In this document: piece by piece, positions 53,776 through 60,622 of the stretch
How the letters are laid out: the number at the start of each line of letters is the position of its first letter
How positions within the stretch are numbered: the first letter of the stretch is position 1
Assembly (NCBI GenBank): GCA_913043905.1
Contig: CAJWNQ010000010.1
Location: 1 to 60,622 of the forward strand
Source: an uncultured Paracoccaceae bacterium
Lineage (GTDB): Bacteria; Pseudomonadota; Alphaproteobacteria; Rhodobacterales; Rhodobacteraceae
DNA: 60,622 nt
Reading direction: 5' to 3'
The notes under the pieces: model-generated
The model's input: the letters and a program-made list of their open reading frames with translations, nothing else
Told to the model about the DNA's origin: nothing
The model's database searches: none
Translations under genes and position numbers: made by a program

Positions 53776-54144
53776 ATGCCTTTTGCTTTTATGATAATTT
53801 TGATATGTCAATTAATAGGAGAAATCATATCAAGAACCTTAAATCTTTCTTTACCTGGGCCAGTCTGGGGCATGATTACGTTACTAATCGCATTTCATTT
53901 TTACACTCCATTACAAAAGAAAATACGCCCATTAACTGATGGAATACTAAGCCATTTGTCTCTTCTATTTGTACCTGCAGGTGTTGGTATAATTGGACAT
54001 TTTAATGTTTTAGGTGAGCAAGGGCTTGGGCTTGTCTTTGCATTAATAGGTTCTACAGTTTTAACTATAACTGTCACAGCCTATGTGTTTGTTGGTGTTG
54101 CAAAGTTACTTAACAATAATCCAAGCTTTGAGGATCTTAAATGA
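53776..54144 (+). CDS. lrgA: LrgA/CidA family membrane protein
   Basis: A 122-residue, four-segment membrane protein with the family core ICQLIGEIISRTLNLSLPGPVWGMITLL and HLSLLFVPAGVGIIGHF. It was first described as holin-like. Related LrgAB/PLGG1 systems move pyruvate or glycolate. Its TGA overlaps the ATG of lrgB, so the two are made together. Confidence 0.9.
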   Translation: MPFAFMIILICQLIGEIISRTLNLSLPGPVWGMITLLIAFHFYTPLQKKIRPLTDGILSHLSLLFVPAGVGIIGHFNVLGEQGLGLVFALIGSTVLTITVTAYVFVGVAKLLNNNPSFEDLK

Positions 54145-54857
54145 AAGATTTTATTGAAATTTGGGGTTATCTGAACCAAGAACCGTTATTTTGGTTAACA
54201 GCAACACTTTGTGCTTATTCTGCAGGTGACGCTGCATTTCGTTATTTTAATCGGCGACATTACGTAAATCCTGTAATGATAGCAGTATCAGTTCTAGCCA
54301 TTCTTCTTTGGTTGACAGATACTAAATATGAAACCTACTTTGAGGGTGCACAATTTATTCATTTTTTACTGGGCCCAGCAACCGTAGCGCTTGCAATGCC
54401 TTTATTCGAAAATATATCACAGGTAAAGCGTGCAACTTTACCTATATTAGCTGCCTTAACTGCAGGATCTCTTACGGCTATTCTCTCTGCTTTAGGAATT
54501 GCGTATATTTTTGGAATTCGTGACTTTGCTTTAATATCTTTGCTCCCTAAATCAGCAACTGCTCCCGTAGCTATAGGAATTTCTGATCAATTAGGTGGTT
54601 CGCCTACATTGACAGCAGTTTTAGTAATAATGACAGGAATTATTGGCGCAATTATAGCCGCGCCATTGCTTAATGCTCTTGGTATTAAGGATTGGCGAGC
54701 GCGTGGACTGGCTGTAGGAGTGGCTGCTCATGGTATCGGCACAGCAAGGGCTTTTCAAGTACACCCAACTGCTGGTGCGTTTGCTGGCTTAGGCATGGGT
54801 TTAAATGCTATTTTAACAGCTTTTATTGTACCAGTGATATTAAAAATATTTTTATGA
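54141..54857 (+). CDS. lrgB: LrgB family membrane protein
   Basis: The 238-residue partner of LrgA. Hallmarks are FLLGPATVALAMPLFENISQVKR, LLPKSATAPVAIGISDQLGG and AAHGIGTARAFQVHPTAGAFAGLGMGLN. It overlaps lrgA by four bases (ATGA). Export or uptake of a small organic acid fits the rest of the gene content, but a role in lysis control cannot be excluded. Confidence 0.92.
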   Translation: MKDFIEIWGYLNQEPLFWLTATLCAYSAGDAAFRYFNRRHYVNPVMIAVSVLAILLWLTDTKYETYFEGAQFIHFLLGPATVALAMPLFENISQVKRATLPILAALTAGSLTAILSALGIAYIFGIRDFALISLLPKSATAPVAIGISDQLGGSPTLTAVLVIMTGIIGAIIAAPLLNALGIKDWRARGLAVGVAAHGIGTARAFQVHPTAGAFAGLGMGLNAILTAFIVPVILKIFL

Positions 54858-54895
54858 ATATGAAAATAAATTTACAATTATTAAAATAAAACCAC

Positions 54896-55102
54896 TTATT
54901 TATCCTTAATCCACAAAGTTGTTTTATTATAACCTAACCAATTCAGAGCTAATACACATAATACGGGTTGTATGATATTTATAAAAAATTTCGTTAATTC
55001 ATAACTGTGAGACGATCGATCGGCAAATCCAATGATTACCCATAAAACTGCTATGATTGATGCCATTCTACAGATACGGTATTTAATCTCGTTAAATCTC
55101 AT
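54896..55102 (-). CDS. Small two-span membrane protein, unknown
   Basis: A 68-residue product with two hydrophobic segments (MASIIAVLWVIIGFAD and NIIQPVLCVLALNWLGY) separated by a short polar loop. AAAGGA precedes the ATG by about nine bases, supporting translation. It lies tail to tail with lrgB, 38 bases apart. No family is recognised. Confidence 0.55.
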   Translation of the reverse strand: MRFNEIKYRICRMASIIAVLWVIIGFADRSSHSYELTKFFINIIQPVLCVLALNWLGYNKTTLWIKDK

Positions 55103-55215
55103 CTGGGTAATCCTTTTGAATTAATTCAAGGCGCCAAAGTGATAATGAGGCCAGAGTTTTTGGTACTCCAGCCATAATTATACATTATTTAGTGTGCCTA
55201 GATTTTCAAAATAAG

Positions 55216-55449
55216 TTATTCTTCTTTAGGTAATTCTGCGGTAGATTCATCTGATGATAAAAAGTCAATAACCATTCCTGATATTTCTTCTTTAGTCCAA
55301 CCACAATGTTCCATCAGATTTGCTGCTTCCACTAGCATTACAAAAGCTACATCTGGTAATTCGCATTCTGTATCTTCTAATTTATTTATGGTATCATCAA
55401 TTGCATCATGGATTTTGTCGAAATCTTTATCAAAATTATCATCTGCCAT
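55216..55449 (-). CDS. Small acidic protein, unknown
   Basis: A 77-residue, very acidic protein (MADDNFDKDFDKIHDAIDDT...; C terminus LSSDESTAELPKEE), probably mostly helical. AAAGGAAA lies about five bases before the ATG, a good initiation signal. It has two cysteines and no membrane segment. The family is not recognised. A 13-bp hairpin lies about 220 bases upstream in the preceding gap. Confidence 0.65.
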   Translation of the reverse strand: MADDNFDKDFDKIHDAIDDTINKLEDTECELPDVAFVMLVEAANLMEHCGWTKEEISGMVIDFLSSDESTAELPKEE

Positions 55450-55751
55450 TTTATTTCCTTTAGTTTTTATAATTTATTTTAGTGATCAAAATTTTTGTCG
55501 CTTTATTTTATTTATACAGCTTATTATTCAGATTTTTCAATTTATTATATTGAAATTATATAAGAAATTTGGTGCTTAAAGCTTATGAATAATAATAATA
55601 TTTGAGGTTCAATAAAATATAAGACTTAAATTTGAATTTTTTTCGAAGAAACCTATATATCAATCAACGCATCTGTGTATGTTCCCCGACCTCTACATAG
55701 ATGCGTACTCAATCTTAGTTCTGGATATTTTTTTCATAGCCTAAAAATTGA
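55450..55751. other. Intergenic region with a strong hairpin
   Basis: About 300 AT-rich bases between the small acidic protein gene and the Tat-exported protein gene, both on the minus strand. The only strong structure is the hairpin at 55667-55705. No gene is supported. Confidence 0.6.
55667..55705. other. 13-bp hairpin with a C-rich 14-base loop
   Basis: ACGCATCTGTGTA and TACATAGATGCGT pair over 13 positions, 12 Watson-Crick plus one G-T/G-U, around the loop TGTTCCCCGACCTC. The loop is far more C-rich than its surroundings. No U-run follows on either strand. It lies 47 bases past the stop of the Tat-exported protein gene. It may be a 3'-end stabilising element, a small RNA stem or a protein-binding site. 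Confidence 0.7.
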
Positions 55752-56396
55752 TCAACTCACTGTTTGTTTGCCAAAAACAATAAGCACAGCATATTTTTCA
55801 CGATTACATCCCATGACAAGAGGTGGGGCTTCGCCTGGTGAGAGTGGGAAAGCTGTGCGGTCAGCATATTCAGGCGAGCAGGTACCTTTTTCACCATCCG
55901 GCCTGTAACGAGCCGAGCGGCAAGGGCCATGAGTGACATCTGCGATGGTTTTACTATCAGACAGGGACCATGTTTGTTTTCCCATACTGTCCGGCTTGCC
56001 TATCATTAATAATGAAATATTTTTTTCTCCATTTGTAACATAATATCCTCCAGGAGGCATTGGAAACTGTGGGGCTTTCATAATTAAGCCATTTTCATCA
56101 AGCCACCAATCATCAATATTAAAACGCCATCCAGAAGGAGCAATATTTCCAGCTTTTTGCAAAGCTTGATAAAACTTTAGCCAAACTCCAATAGGCCCAG
56201 GATCAACCTTCCAGATTCCCCACGTTTCTGCACCAGTTCCAAAACTTTTATCACTTGGAGCCTGAGTTGCAATATATTGGGTTTTAATGCGACGGAATTT
56301 GGTTTGTGCAGTTATAGGGCTAGAAATTGTAGTCGCTAAAAATCCAATTGCAGAGGTGAGCCATTGGCGACGTGTGAACTTAAACGGATGTTTCAT
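55752..56396 (-). CDS. Tat-exported protein of unknown function
   Basis: The 214-residue protein begins with a twin-arginine signal (FTRRQWLTSAIGFLATTISS, cleavage near ITAQTK). The mature part is rich in Trp, Gly and Pro (GTGAETWGIWKVDPGPIGVWL, WRFNIDDWWLDENGLIM, FPMPPGGYYVTNGEKN) and has two Cys residues in HGPCRSARYRPDGEKGTCSPEYADR that could form a disulfide or bind a metal. Export in folded form suggests a cofactor or early folding. I recognise no family. It appears to be a single-gene unit. Confidence 0.75.
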   Translation of the reverse strand: MKHPFKFTRRQWLTSAIGFLATTISSPITAQTKFRRIKTQYIATQAPSDKSFGTGAETWGIWKVDPGPIGVWLKFYQALQKAGNIAPSGWRFNIDDWWLDENGLIMKAPQFPMPPGGYYVTNGEKNISLLMIGKPDSMGKQTWSLSDSKTIADVTHGPCRSARYRPDGEKGTCSPEYADRTAFPLSPGEAPPLVMGCNREKYAVLIVFGKQTVS

Positions 56397-56525
56397 AATA
56401 GCCTTAAAATTGTTTCTTAGTTTAAATATAATAAGTGTAATTATGATATTTTACAAATTTAAATACGATAAAAAATCATTGGGTATCAGTATATCGACAT
56501 AATAATTTTATTTGTAGTAGCATAA

Positions 56526-57389
56526 TTAATATTTTATGAATTTTTTTAGAGAAAGCATAATAACGGCGCATAAAACCATCAATCCACCAAATATTTCTTG
56601 GGTTTCCATTGGGTACCCCAAAAACACCCAGACCCATACTGGTGCCATTACACTTTCTAGTAAAACTAAGACACCGACATTTGCTGCTGGCAAATAGGGA
56701 GCACCCCAAGCCACTAAAGCTATACCAAGTCCTATAGTGAATGCGCCCAAAATAAATGATAACCACATATCTGACGTACTTATTATAAGACCATCCCCAA
56801 TGGTAAAGGCAAGAATTACCATTAAAATTATAGCAAACCCACTTCCAAGAAAATTTCCGGTTAATACATCTGTTTTTTTAGACTTTCGAGCTACTACCAA
56901 CATAAGAGCAAAGCTACATGCAGAAATTATCGCAAAAAAATTACCGAGCATTCGCCCTTGAGATAAGCCAGCTCCAACCATAATAGCTACACCAATTAAT
57001 GCTAAAAAAATTGCTGCCCAGGTACGGTTTGAAGGCTTTTCGCCAATTAACAACCAAGAAAGTAATGCCGCTACTACAGGGGCTATTGATAAAATAAATA
57101 ATGCTGATGCGACTGATGTATTTAATAGTGCAAAAATATAAAATGAAAAGGCACTACACATTGTGATGCCCAATAATACATCAGTACGGTCAATTGAAGT
57201 GAAAAAATTACGTATACTCATGCCTCGTGCGATACATGCAATTAAAATTACAATACCACATTGTGGAAAGCCACGATAAAACAGGATTTGATAGCCATCA
57301 GCATTTTGAATTAATCGAACAAATAATGCGGCAAAGCTCATGCACAAAGCGCCCATTAAAATCGAGATAGTTGCAGATTTTGGGGCCAC
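56526..57389 (-). CDS. EamA/DMT-superfamily transporter
   Basis: A 287-residue polytopic protein with two EamA repeats (ILMGALCMSFAALFVRLIQNAD near the start; LPAANVGVLVLLESVMAPVWVWVFLGYPME near the end). The start is GTG with GGAAA upstream. Two intact EamA genes and one broken copy lie elsewhere in the window. Substrate is unknown. It is probably transcribed alone. Confidence 0.87.
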   Translation of the reverse strand: MAPKSATISILMGALCMSFAALFVRLIQNADGYQILFYRGFPQCGIVILIACIARGMSIRNFFTSIDRTDVLLGITMCSAFSFYIFALLNTSVASALFILSIAPVVAALLSWLLIGEKPSNRTWAAIFLALIGVAIMVGAGLSQGRMLGNFFAIISACSFALMLVVARKSKKTDVLTGNFLGSGFAIILMVILAFTIGDGLIISTSDMWLSFILGAFTIGLGIALVAWGAPYLPAANVGVLVLLESVMAPVWVWVFLGYPMETQEIFGGLMVLCAVIMLSLKKFIKY

Positions 57390-57723
57390 TTCAAATTTCC
57401 ATATATTTTGCGCTGACTTAGCCTGACAAAAACTTTTATGCCAATAGGAATAATGAAGGTTTAACTATCTGAATTAAGAAAATAAATACTTTTAATATTG
57501 TAATAATATTGCAAAATTACTCGTTTAGATTGTGTGTAACAATTATTATTTAAAGAATTAAGAATTAAGAATTAGATGATATACATGTGAATTAAGTATA
57601 ATTTTCAAGTTGAAAACTATAAAAATAGGAATAGAAAATTAAATCAGGTATTTTTCATCTTTCTATAAATACATGCTTGACCCATAAGGCTTCGCGTCCT
57701 AATAAGCCGCTACTCAATGAGTG
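57390..57723. other. Intergenic region upstream of tRNA-Asp
   Basis: About 330 bases without a supportable gene. It contains three perfect AAGAATT units at 57553-57573 and, at its right end, a 5' leader able to pair with the first bases of the tRNA (57707-57727). Confidence 0.6.
57553..57573. repeat. (AAGAATT)x3 short tandem repeat
   Basis: Three perfect consecutive 7-base units in non-coding DNA about 160 bases before the EamA-type gene start on the minus strand. It is probably a slippage product, with no obvious regulatory spacing. Confidence 0.8.
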
Positions 57724-57727
57724 GCGG
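57707..57727 (+). promoter_or_regulatory. Leader hairpin overlapping the tRNA-Asp 5' end
   Basis: CCGCTACTC pairs with GAGTGGCGG (one T-G pair) around a 3-base AAT loop. The last four bases, GCGG, are the first four of the tRNA acceptor stem, so the leader can compete with the mature fold before RNase P cleavage. Confidence 0.5.
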
Positions 57728-57800
57728 TTGTAGCTCAGTTGGTTAGAGTGCCGGCCTGTCACGCCGGAGGTCGCGGGTTCGAGTCCCGTCAACCGCGCCA
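57724..57800 (+). tRNA. tRNA-Asp (anticodon GTC)
   Basis: Acceptor arms GCGGTTG/CAACCGC, D-loop AGCTCAGTTGGTTAGAGT, anticodon stem CCGGC/GCCGG and T-loop GGTTCGAGTCC are intact. The anticodon loop CTGTCAC gives GTC for aspartate. The CCA end is encoded. A terminator follows within 10 bases. Confidence 0.97.
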
Positions 57801-57808
57801 TTGAGTTT

Positions 57809-57838
57809 AAAAGCCTACGTTAATAGCGTGGGCTTTTT
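57809..57838 (+). terminator. Intrinsic terminator after tRNA-Asp
   Basis: AAAAGCCTACG pairs with CGTGGGCTTTT in an 11-bp stem (one G-U) around a 7-base loop and ends in a T-run. It lies nine bases after the tRNA and can also act on the opposite strand for maoC. Confidence 0.9.
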
Positions 57839-57859
57839 AATTTTAAATAAAAGCTAATA

Positions 57860-58333
57860 TCACACGGTATCTTTAACTAATAAAGTTACCCAAGTACCCA
57901 ACATAGCGGGTTTTTCGCCACCCTCAATTTCAACAATGATTTTATTTTCTGTCAAGATCTGACTTGATCCGCGTGTCTCTACTTTACCAAGAGTAATGCG
58001 ACCACGAATTCTAGCACCACTTAGTACTGGTGATAAGAACCGTATACGATTGAGCCCGTAATTTATGACTAACTCATGTCCAGAAATTATAGGTGTTGTA
58101 TCTTTATACATTTTTGTAATTAATGATAAAGTTAAAAAACCATGCGCAATTGATCCACCAAAAGGCGTTTGAGATGCTGCACGTTCTGGGTCATTATGAA
58201 TGAATTGATAATCTCCTGTAATATCACAAAATTCATCAATCATTTTTTGTGAAACAGTAATCCACTCAGATACTCCAATTTCAGAACCAATCAGATATGT
58301 ATAATCAGTTATGTTGATTTTAGATTTTGTCAT
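57860..58333 (-). CDS. MaoC-family dehydratase
   Basis: The 157-residue hot-dog-fold protein has the hydratase-2 motif DITGDYQFIHNDPERAASQTPFGGSIAHGFLTLSLI, containing the catalytic Asp and His. It resembles R-specific enoyl-CoA hydratases. Its ATG overlaps the stop of the upstream LysR-type gene, an unusual order in which the regulator is translated first. The divergent mmsA suggests a role in short- or branched-chain acyl-CoA metabolism. Confidence 0.88.
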   Translation of the reverse strand: MTKSKINITDYTYLIGSEIGVSEWITVSQKMIDEFCDITGDYQFIHNDPERAASQTPFGGSIAHGFLTLSLITKMYKDTTPIISGHELVINYGLNRIRFLSPVLSGARIRGRITLGKVETRGSSQILTENKIIVEIEGGEKPAMLGTWVTLLVKDTV

Positions 58334-59247
58334 TTTTTATCCTTGATTTTATAAGCTAGAGTTTCGAGACGTTTTACTTCTATTTTTATACCTTGATCCA
58401 GAAGAGAAGCTATTAAGTTTGATTGCTCGGACGCACGATCGTCACGATCACGTACCATATAAAATGCACGCTCTTGGTGAATTATTGTTTTTAACACAGG
58501 AGTAATCCCTGGAAAATGAGCTAATGCAAAATCGTGTGCAAATCCTATGCCCGCTCCTAAATTTAATATTTGCATTTGAACTGCAACAGAATTTGAAGAT
58601 AAATCTGGAATTCGATCTGGTGTTACCTCAGACATATAATCTAAAGTAGGATCAAAAATTAAATCAGGAATATATCCAATTATTGTATGATTTTTTAAAT
58701 CAGCTTTTGACAGTATTGGTGCAGATTTTTTAAGATAGTCAACGTGAGCTGCTAAATGTAAGTGGTAATTAACAATCTTTTTTATAAGAAATCGCCCAGT
58801 CTTTGGAGGGGTTACCATGATTGCTAGGTCAGCTTCTCGTCTTGATAGGTTAAATACTCTTGGTAAAGATAATATTTGAATATCTAAATTTGGATGCTGT
58901 TTTTGGATGTTTGCAATCACAATGGGTAACACGTAATTAGATAAGCCGTCTGGTGCACCAATGCGAAAGCTGCCAGAAATTGTTGCGGACGCTTTTTGAA
59001 GTGCTCCACGTGCTTTCTTTTCAGTACGTTCAATATGCTCGATATGTTCTTGCAGGTCACTGCCTGCTTGTGTGAGCTGATATCCACGTGGTAATTTATT
59101 AAATAATTTTGAGCCTAAAGATTTCTCGAGACGAGTGATACGTCGCCCAACTGTAGCTGGATCGATTTTTAACGTTGCGGATGCAGCAGATAAGCTGCCA
59201 GATCGTGCAACATCGAGAAAAATTCTATAGTCATCCCAGTTAAGCAT
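58330..59247 (-). CDS. LysR-family transcriptional regulator
   Basis: A 305-residue LysR-type protein with an N-terminal HTH (WDDYRIFLDVARSGSLSAAS ... TVGRRITRLEKSLGSKLF) and an effector domain beginning about residue 90 (SFRIGAPDGLSNYVLPIVI). AAGG lies eight bases before the ATG at 59247; the frame is open 24 bases further up. It is divergent from mmsA with 105 bases between and overlaps maoC downstream. It probably controls both directions. Confidence 0.92.
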   Translation of the reverse strand: MLNWDDYRIFLDVARSGSLSAASATLKIDPATVGRRITRLEKSLGSKLFNKLPRGYQLTQAGSDLQEHIEHIERTEKKARGALQKASATISGSFRIGAPDGLSNYVLPIVIANIQKQHPNLDIQILSLPRVFNLSRREADLAIMVTPPKTGRFLIKKIVNYHLHLAAHVDYLKKSAPILSKADLKNHTIIGYIPDLIFDPTLDYMSEVTPDRIPDLSSNSVAVQMQILNLGAGIGFAHDFALAHFPGITPVLKTIIHQERAFYMVRDRDDRASEQSNLIASLLDQGIKIEVKRLETLAYKIKDKK

Positions 59248-59352
59248 AAAGCAACCTTTGCATTTTTGCATGTGAACTATGTAATATTTACTCTTTATAT
59301 TGTAATTTTGCAGTTTAAAAGGGATTAAAGAAATATTTAACAGGAGATTTTA

Positions 59353-60622
59353 ATGCAAAATTTAACGCATTTCGTAAATGGTGAACATATAGAAGGCACA
59401 TCAGGTCGCTTTTCTGATGTTTTTAACCCAGCTACAGGTGAAGTACAGGCGCAATGCCCTCTTGCCTCAACAGAAGAAGTTAATGCTATTATTGCTAAAG
59501 CTGCAGAAGCCCAGCCAGCTTGGGCAGCCGTTAATCCACAGCGTCGTGCACGTGTTATGATGAAATTTGTTGGGCTATTAAATCGTGATATGGATAAGTT
59601 AGCTGAAGCGTTAAGTCGTGAACATGGAAAAACATTGCCAGATGCTGCTGGTGACGTTCAACGTGGCCTAGAAGTCGTTGAATATTGCATTGGTGCGCCA
59701 CAGATGCTCAAAGGTGATTTTACTGATAGTGCTGGACCAGGCATTGATATGTATTCAATGCGCCAAGCATTAGGTGTAACTGCAGGAATAACACCATTTA
59801 ATTTTCCCGCAATGATACCAATGTGGATGTTTGCTCCTGCAATTGCATGTGGAAATGCATTTATTTTGAAACCATCAGAACGTGATCCTTCAGTACCGTT
59901 AATGTTAGCTGAATTGCTAAAAGAAGCTGGCCTGCCTGATGGCATATTACAGGTCGTAAATGGTGATAAAGAAGCTGTAGATGCTCTCTTGCATTCAGAA
60001 ACTGTGCAATCAATTGGTTTTGTTGGATCAACTCCAATTGCTGAATACATTTACGCAACTGGCTGTGCTAATGGCAAACGTGTACAATGCTTTGGTGGTG
60101 CTAAAAATCATATGATTATTATGCCAGATGCAGATCTTGATCAGGCTGCTGATGCGTTGCTTGGTGCTGGTTATGGTGCTGCTGGTGAGCGTTGTATGGC
60201 CATTTCGGTAGCCGTGCCAGTTGGTGAAGAAACAGCAGATCTTTTGATTGAAAAACTAACATCACGCATAGAAACACTTAAGGTTGGTCCTTACACTGCG
60301 GGAAATGATGTTGATTATGGTCCTGTTATAACAGCAGCAGCTAAAGAAAATATTTTGAAACTAGTTCAATCTGGTATTGATCAGGGTGCTAAATTGGTTG
60401 TGGACGGCCGTAACTTCAACCTTCAGGGTTATGAAGATGGTTTCTTTGTTGGGCCACATTTGTTTGATAATGTAACCTCTGACATGGACATATATACTAA
60501 AGAAATCTTTGGACCAGTATTGTCCACAATACGTGCTAAAACTTATGAAGAAGCTATAGGTTATGCGATGGATCACGAGTATGGAAATGGCACTGCGATC
60601 TACACTCGTGATGGTGATACTG
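59353..60622 (+). CDS. mmsA: Methylmalonate-semialdehyde dehydrogenase (CoA-acylating), 3' end missing
   Basis: The reading frame is open to the window edge, covering 423 codons of an expected ~500. Features are LTHFVNGEHIEGTSGRFSDV, GVTAGITPFNFPAMIPMWM with the active-site Asn, FGGAKNHMIIMPDAD and the nucleophile Cys in GYGAAGERCMAISVAV, the MmsA-type pattern. It converts malonate or methylmalonate semialdehyde to acetyl-CoA or propionyl-CoA. CAGGAGAT lies upstream of the ATG. In some bacteria the close relative DddC takes part in DMSP-derived 3-hydroxypropionate breakdown, which fits the DMSP lyase in this window. Confidence 0.95.
   Translation, partial: MQNLTHFVNGEHIEGTSGRFSDVFNPATGEVQAQCPLASTEEVNAIIAKAAEAQPAWAAVNPQRRARVMMKFVGLLNRDMDKLAEALSREHGKTLPDAAGDVQRGLEVVEYCIGAPQMLKGDFTDSAGPGIDMYSMRQALGVTAGITPFNFPAMIPMWMFAPAIACGNAFILKPSERDPSVPLMLAELLKEAGLPDGILQVVNGDKEAVDALLHSETVQSIGFVGSTPIAEYIYATGCANGKRVQCFGGAKNHMIIMPDADLDQAADALLGAGYGAAGERCMAISVAVPVGEETADLLIEKLTSRIETLKVGPYTAGNDVDYGPVITAAAKENILKLVQSGIDQGAKLVVDGRNFNLQGYEDGFFVGPHLFDNVTSDMDIYTKEIFGPVLSTIRAKTYEEAIGYAMDHEYGNGTAIYTRDGDT

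Noticed and set aside
1-60622. CRISPR array or defence island
   Set aside because: No regularly spaced repeats or cas, restriction, toxin-antitoxin or retron-like genes were recognised. The only tandem repeats are two 21-base units and three 7-base units.

Overview
The window is AT-rich (roughly 60 % A+T or more by eye) and reads as chromosomal DNA of a marine heterotrophic alphaproteobacterium. The gene content points that way: a DMSP lyase, a non-pyrrolysine MttB-family methyltransferase, a dimethylglycine/sarcosine dehydrogenase-like demethylase, TRAP and ABC uptake systems, a methylmalonate-semialdehyde dehydrogenase, and a photolyase variant paired with a renalase-like flavoprotein. A SAR116-like or related lineage is plausible, but no rRNA or marker set is present to settle this. 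Short intergenic gaps, ATGA overlaps and small operons are typical of a moderately streamlined genome.

Layout. 0.1-2.2 kb: pseudouridine catabolism (HTH-PsuK, PsuG). 2.3-5.5 kb: YaeQ and a folate-dependent demethylase. 5.8-11.4 kb: a LacI-controlled ABC importer operon ending in a metallophosphoesterase, with a clear operator and an internal hairpin. 11.6-12.4 kb: an SppA-like peptidase. 12.5-24.2 kb: a divergent catabolic island. The minus strand carries DMSP lyase, cupin, GMC oxidoreductase, enolase-superfamily enzyme, class III aminotransferase and a CMD protein. The plus strand carries a DAO-type flavoenzyme and a PotDABC-like importer. 24.5-31.0 kb: a small DUF6356-like protein, a TRAP transporter, OsmC, a cytochrome P450 and a FolD paralogue with altered catalytic residues. 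The first two genes share a duplicated 62-bp upstream region. 31.1-37.9 kb: photolyase/renalase pair, aconitase X, a DMT exporter and a DadA-like dehydrogenase. 38.2-44.5 kb: TspO, a serine recombinase, MetA (predicted acetyl-type), a P-loop protein, a doubly damaged EamA pseudogene, a GGCT-like protein and an intact EamA transporter. 44.5-53.4 kb: mostly housekeeping genes (guaA, tpiA, sufA-like, sufT-like, tgt, lon) plus the MttB homologue. 53.5-60.6 kb: tRNA-Val, LrgAB, small proteins, a Tat-exported unknown, a DMT transporter, tRNA-Asp, MaoC-LysR and the 5' part of mmsA.

How the genes may work together. The recurring theme is uptake of small methylated or nitrogenous osmolytes and recovery of their C1, C2 and C3 fragments. 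The demethylase (3.1-5.5 kb), MttB homologue, P450 and FolD paralogue could feed methyl groups to tetrahydrofolate. DMSP lyase gives acrylate and DMS, and MmsA is a possible C3 outlet. The candidate I rank highest as undescribed is the TRAP/OsmC/P450/FolD-like neighbourhood, where the FolD copy has Gln at the cyclohydrolase lysine position and Glu at the conserved second Asp of KDVDG. All substrate assignments are inference.
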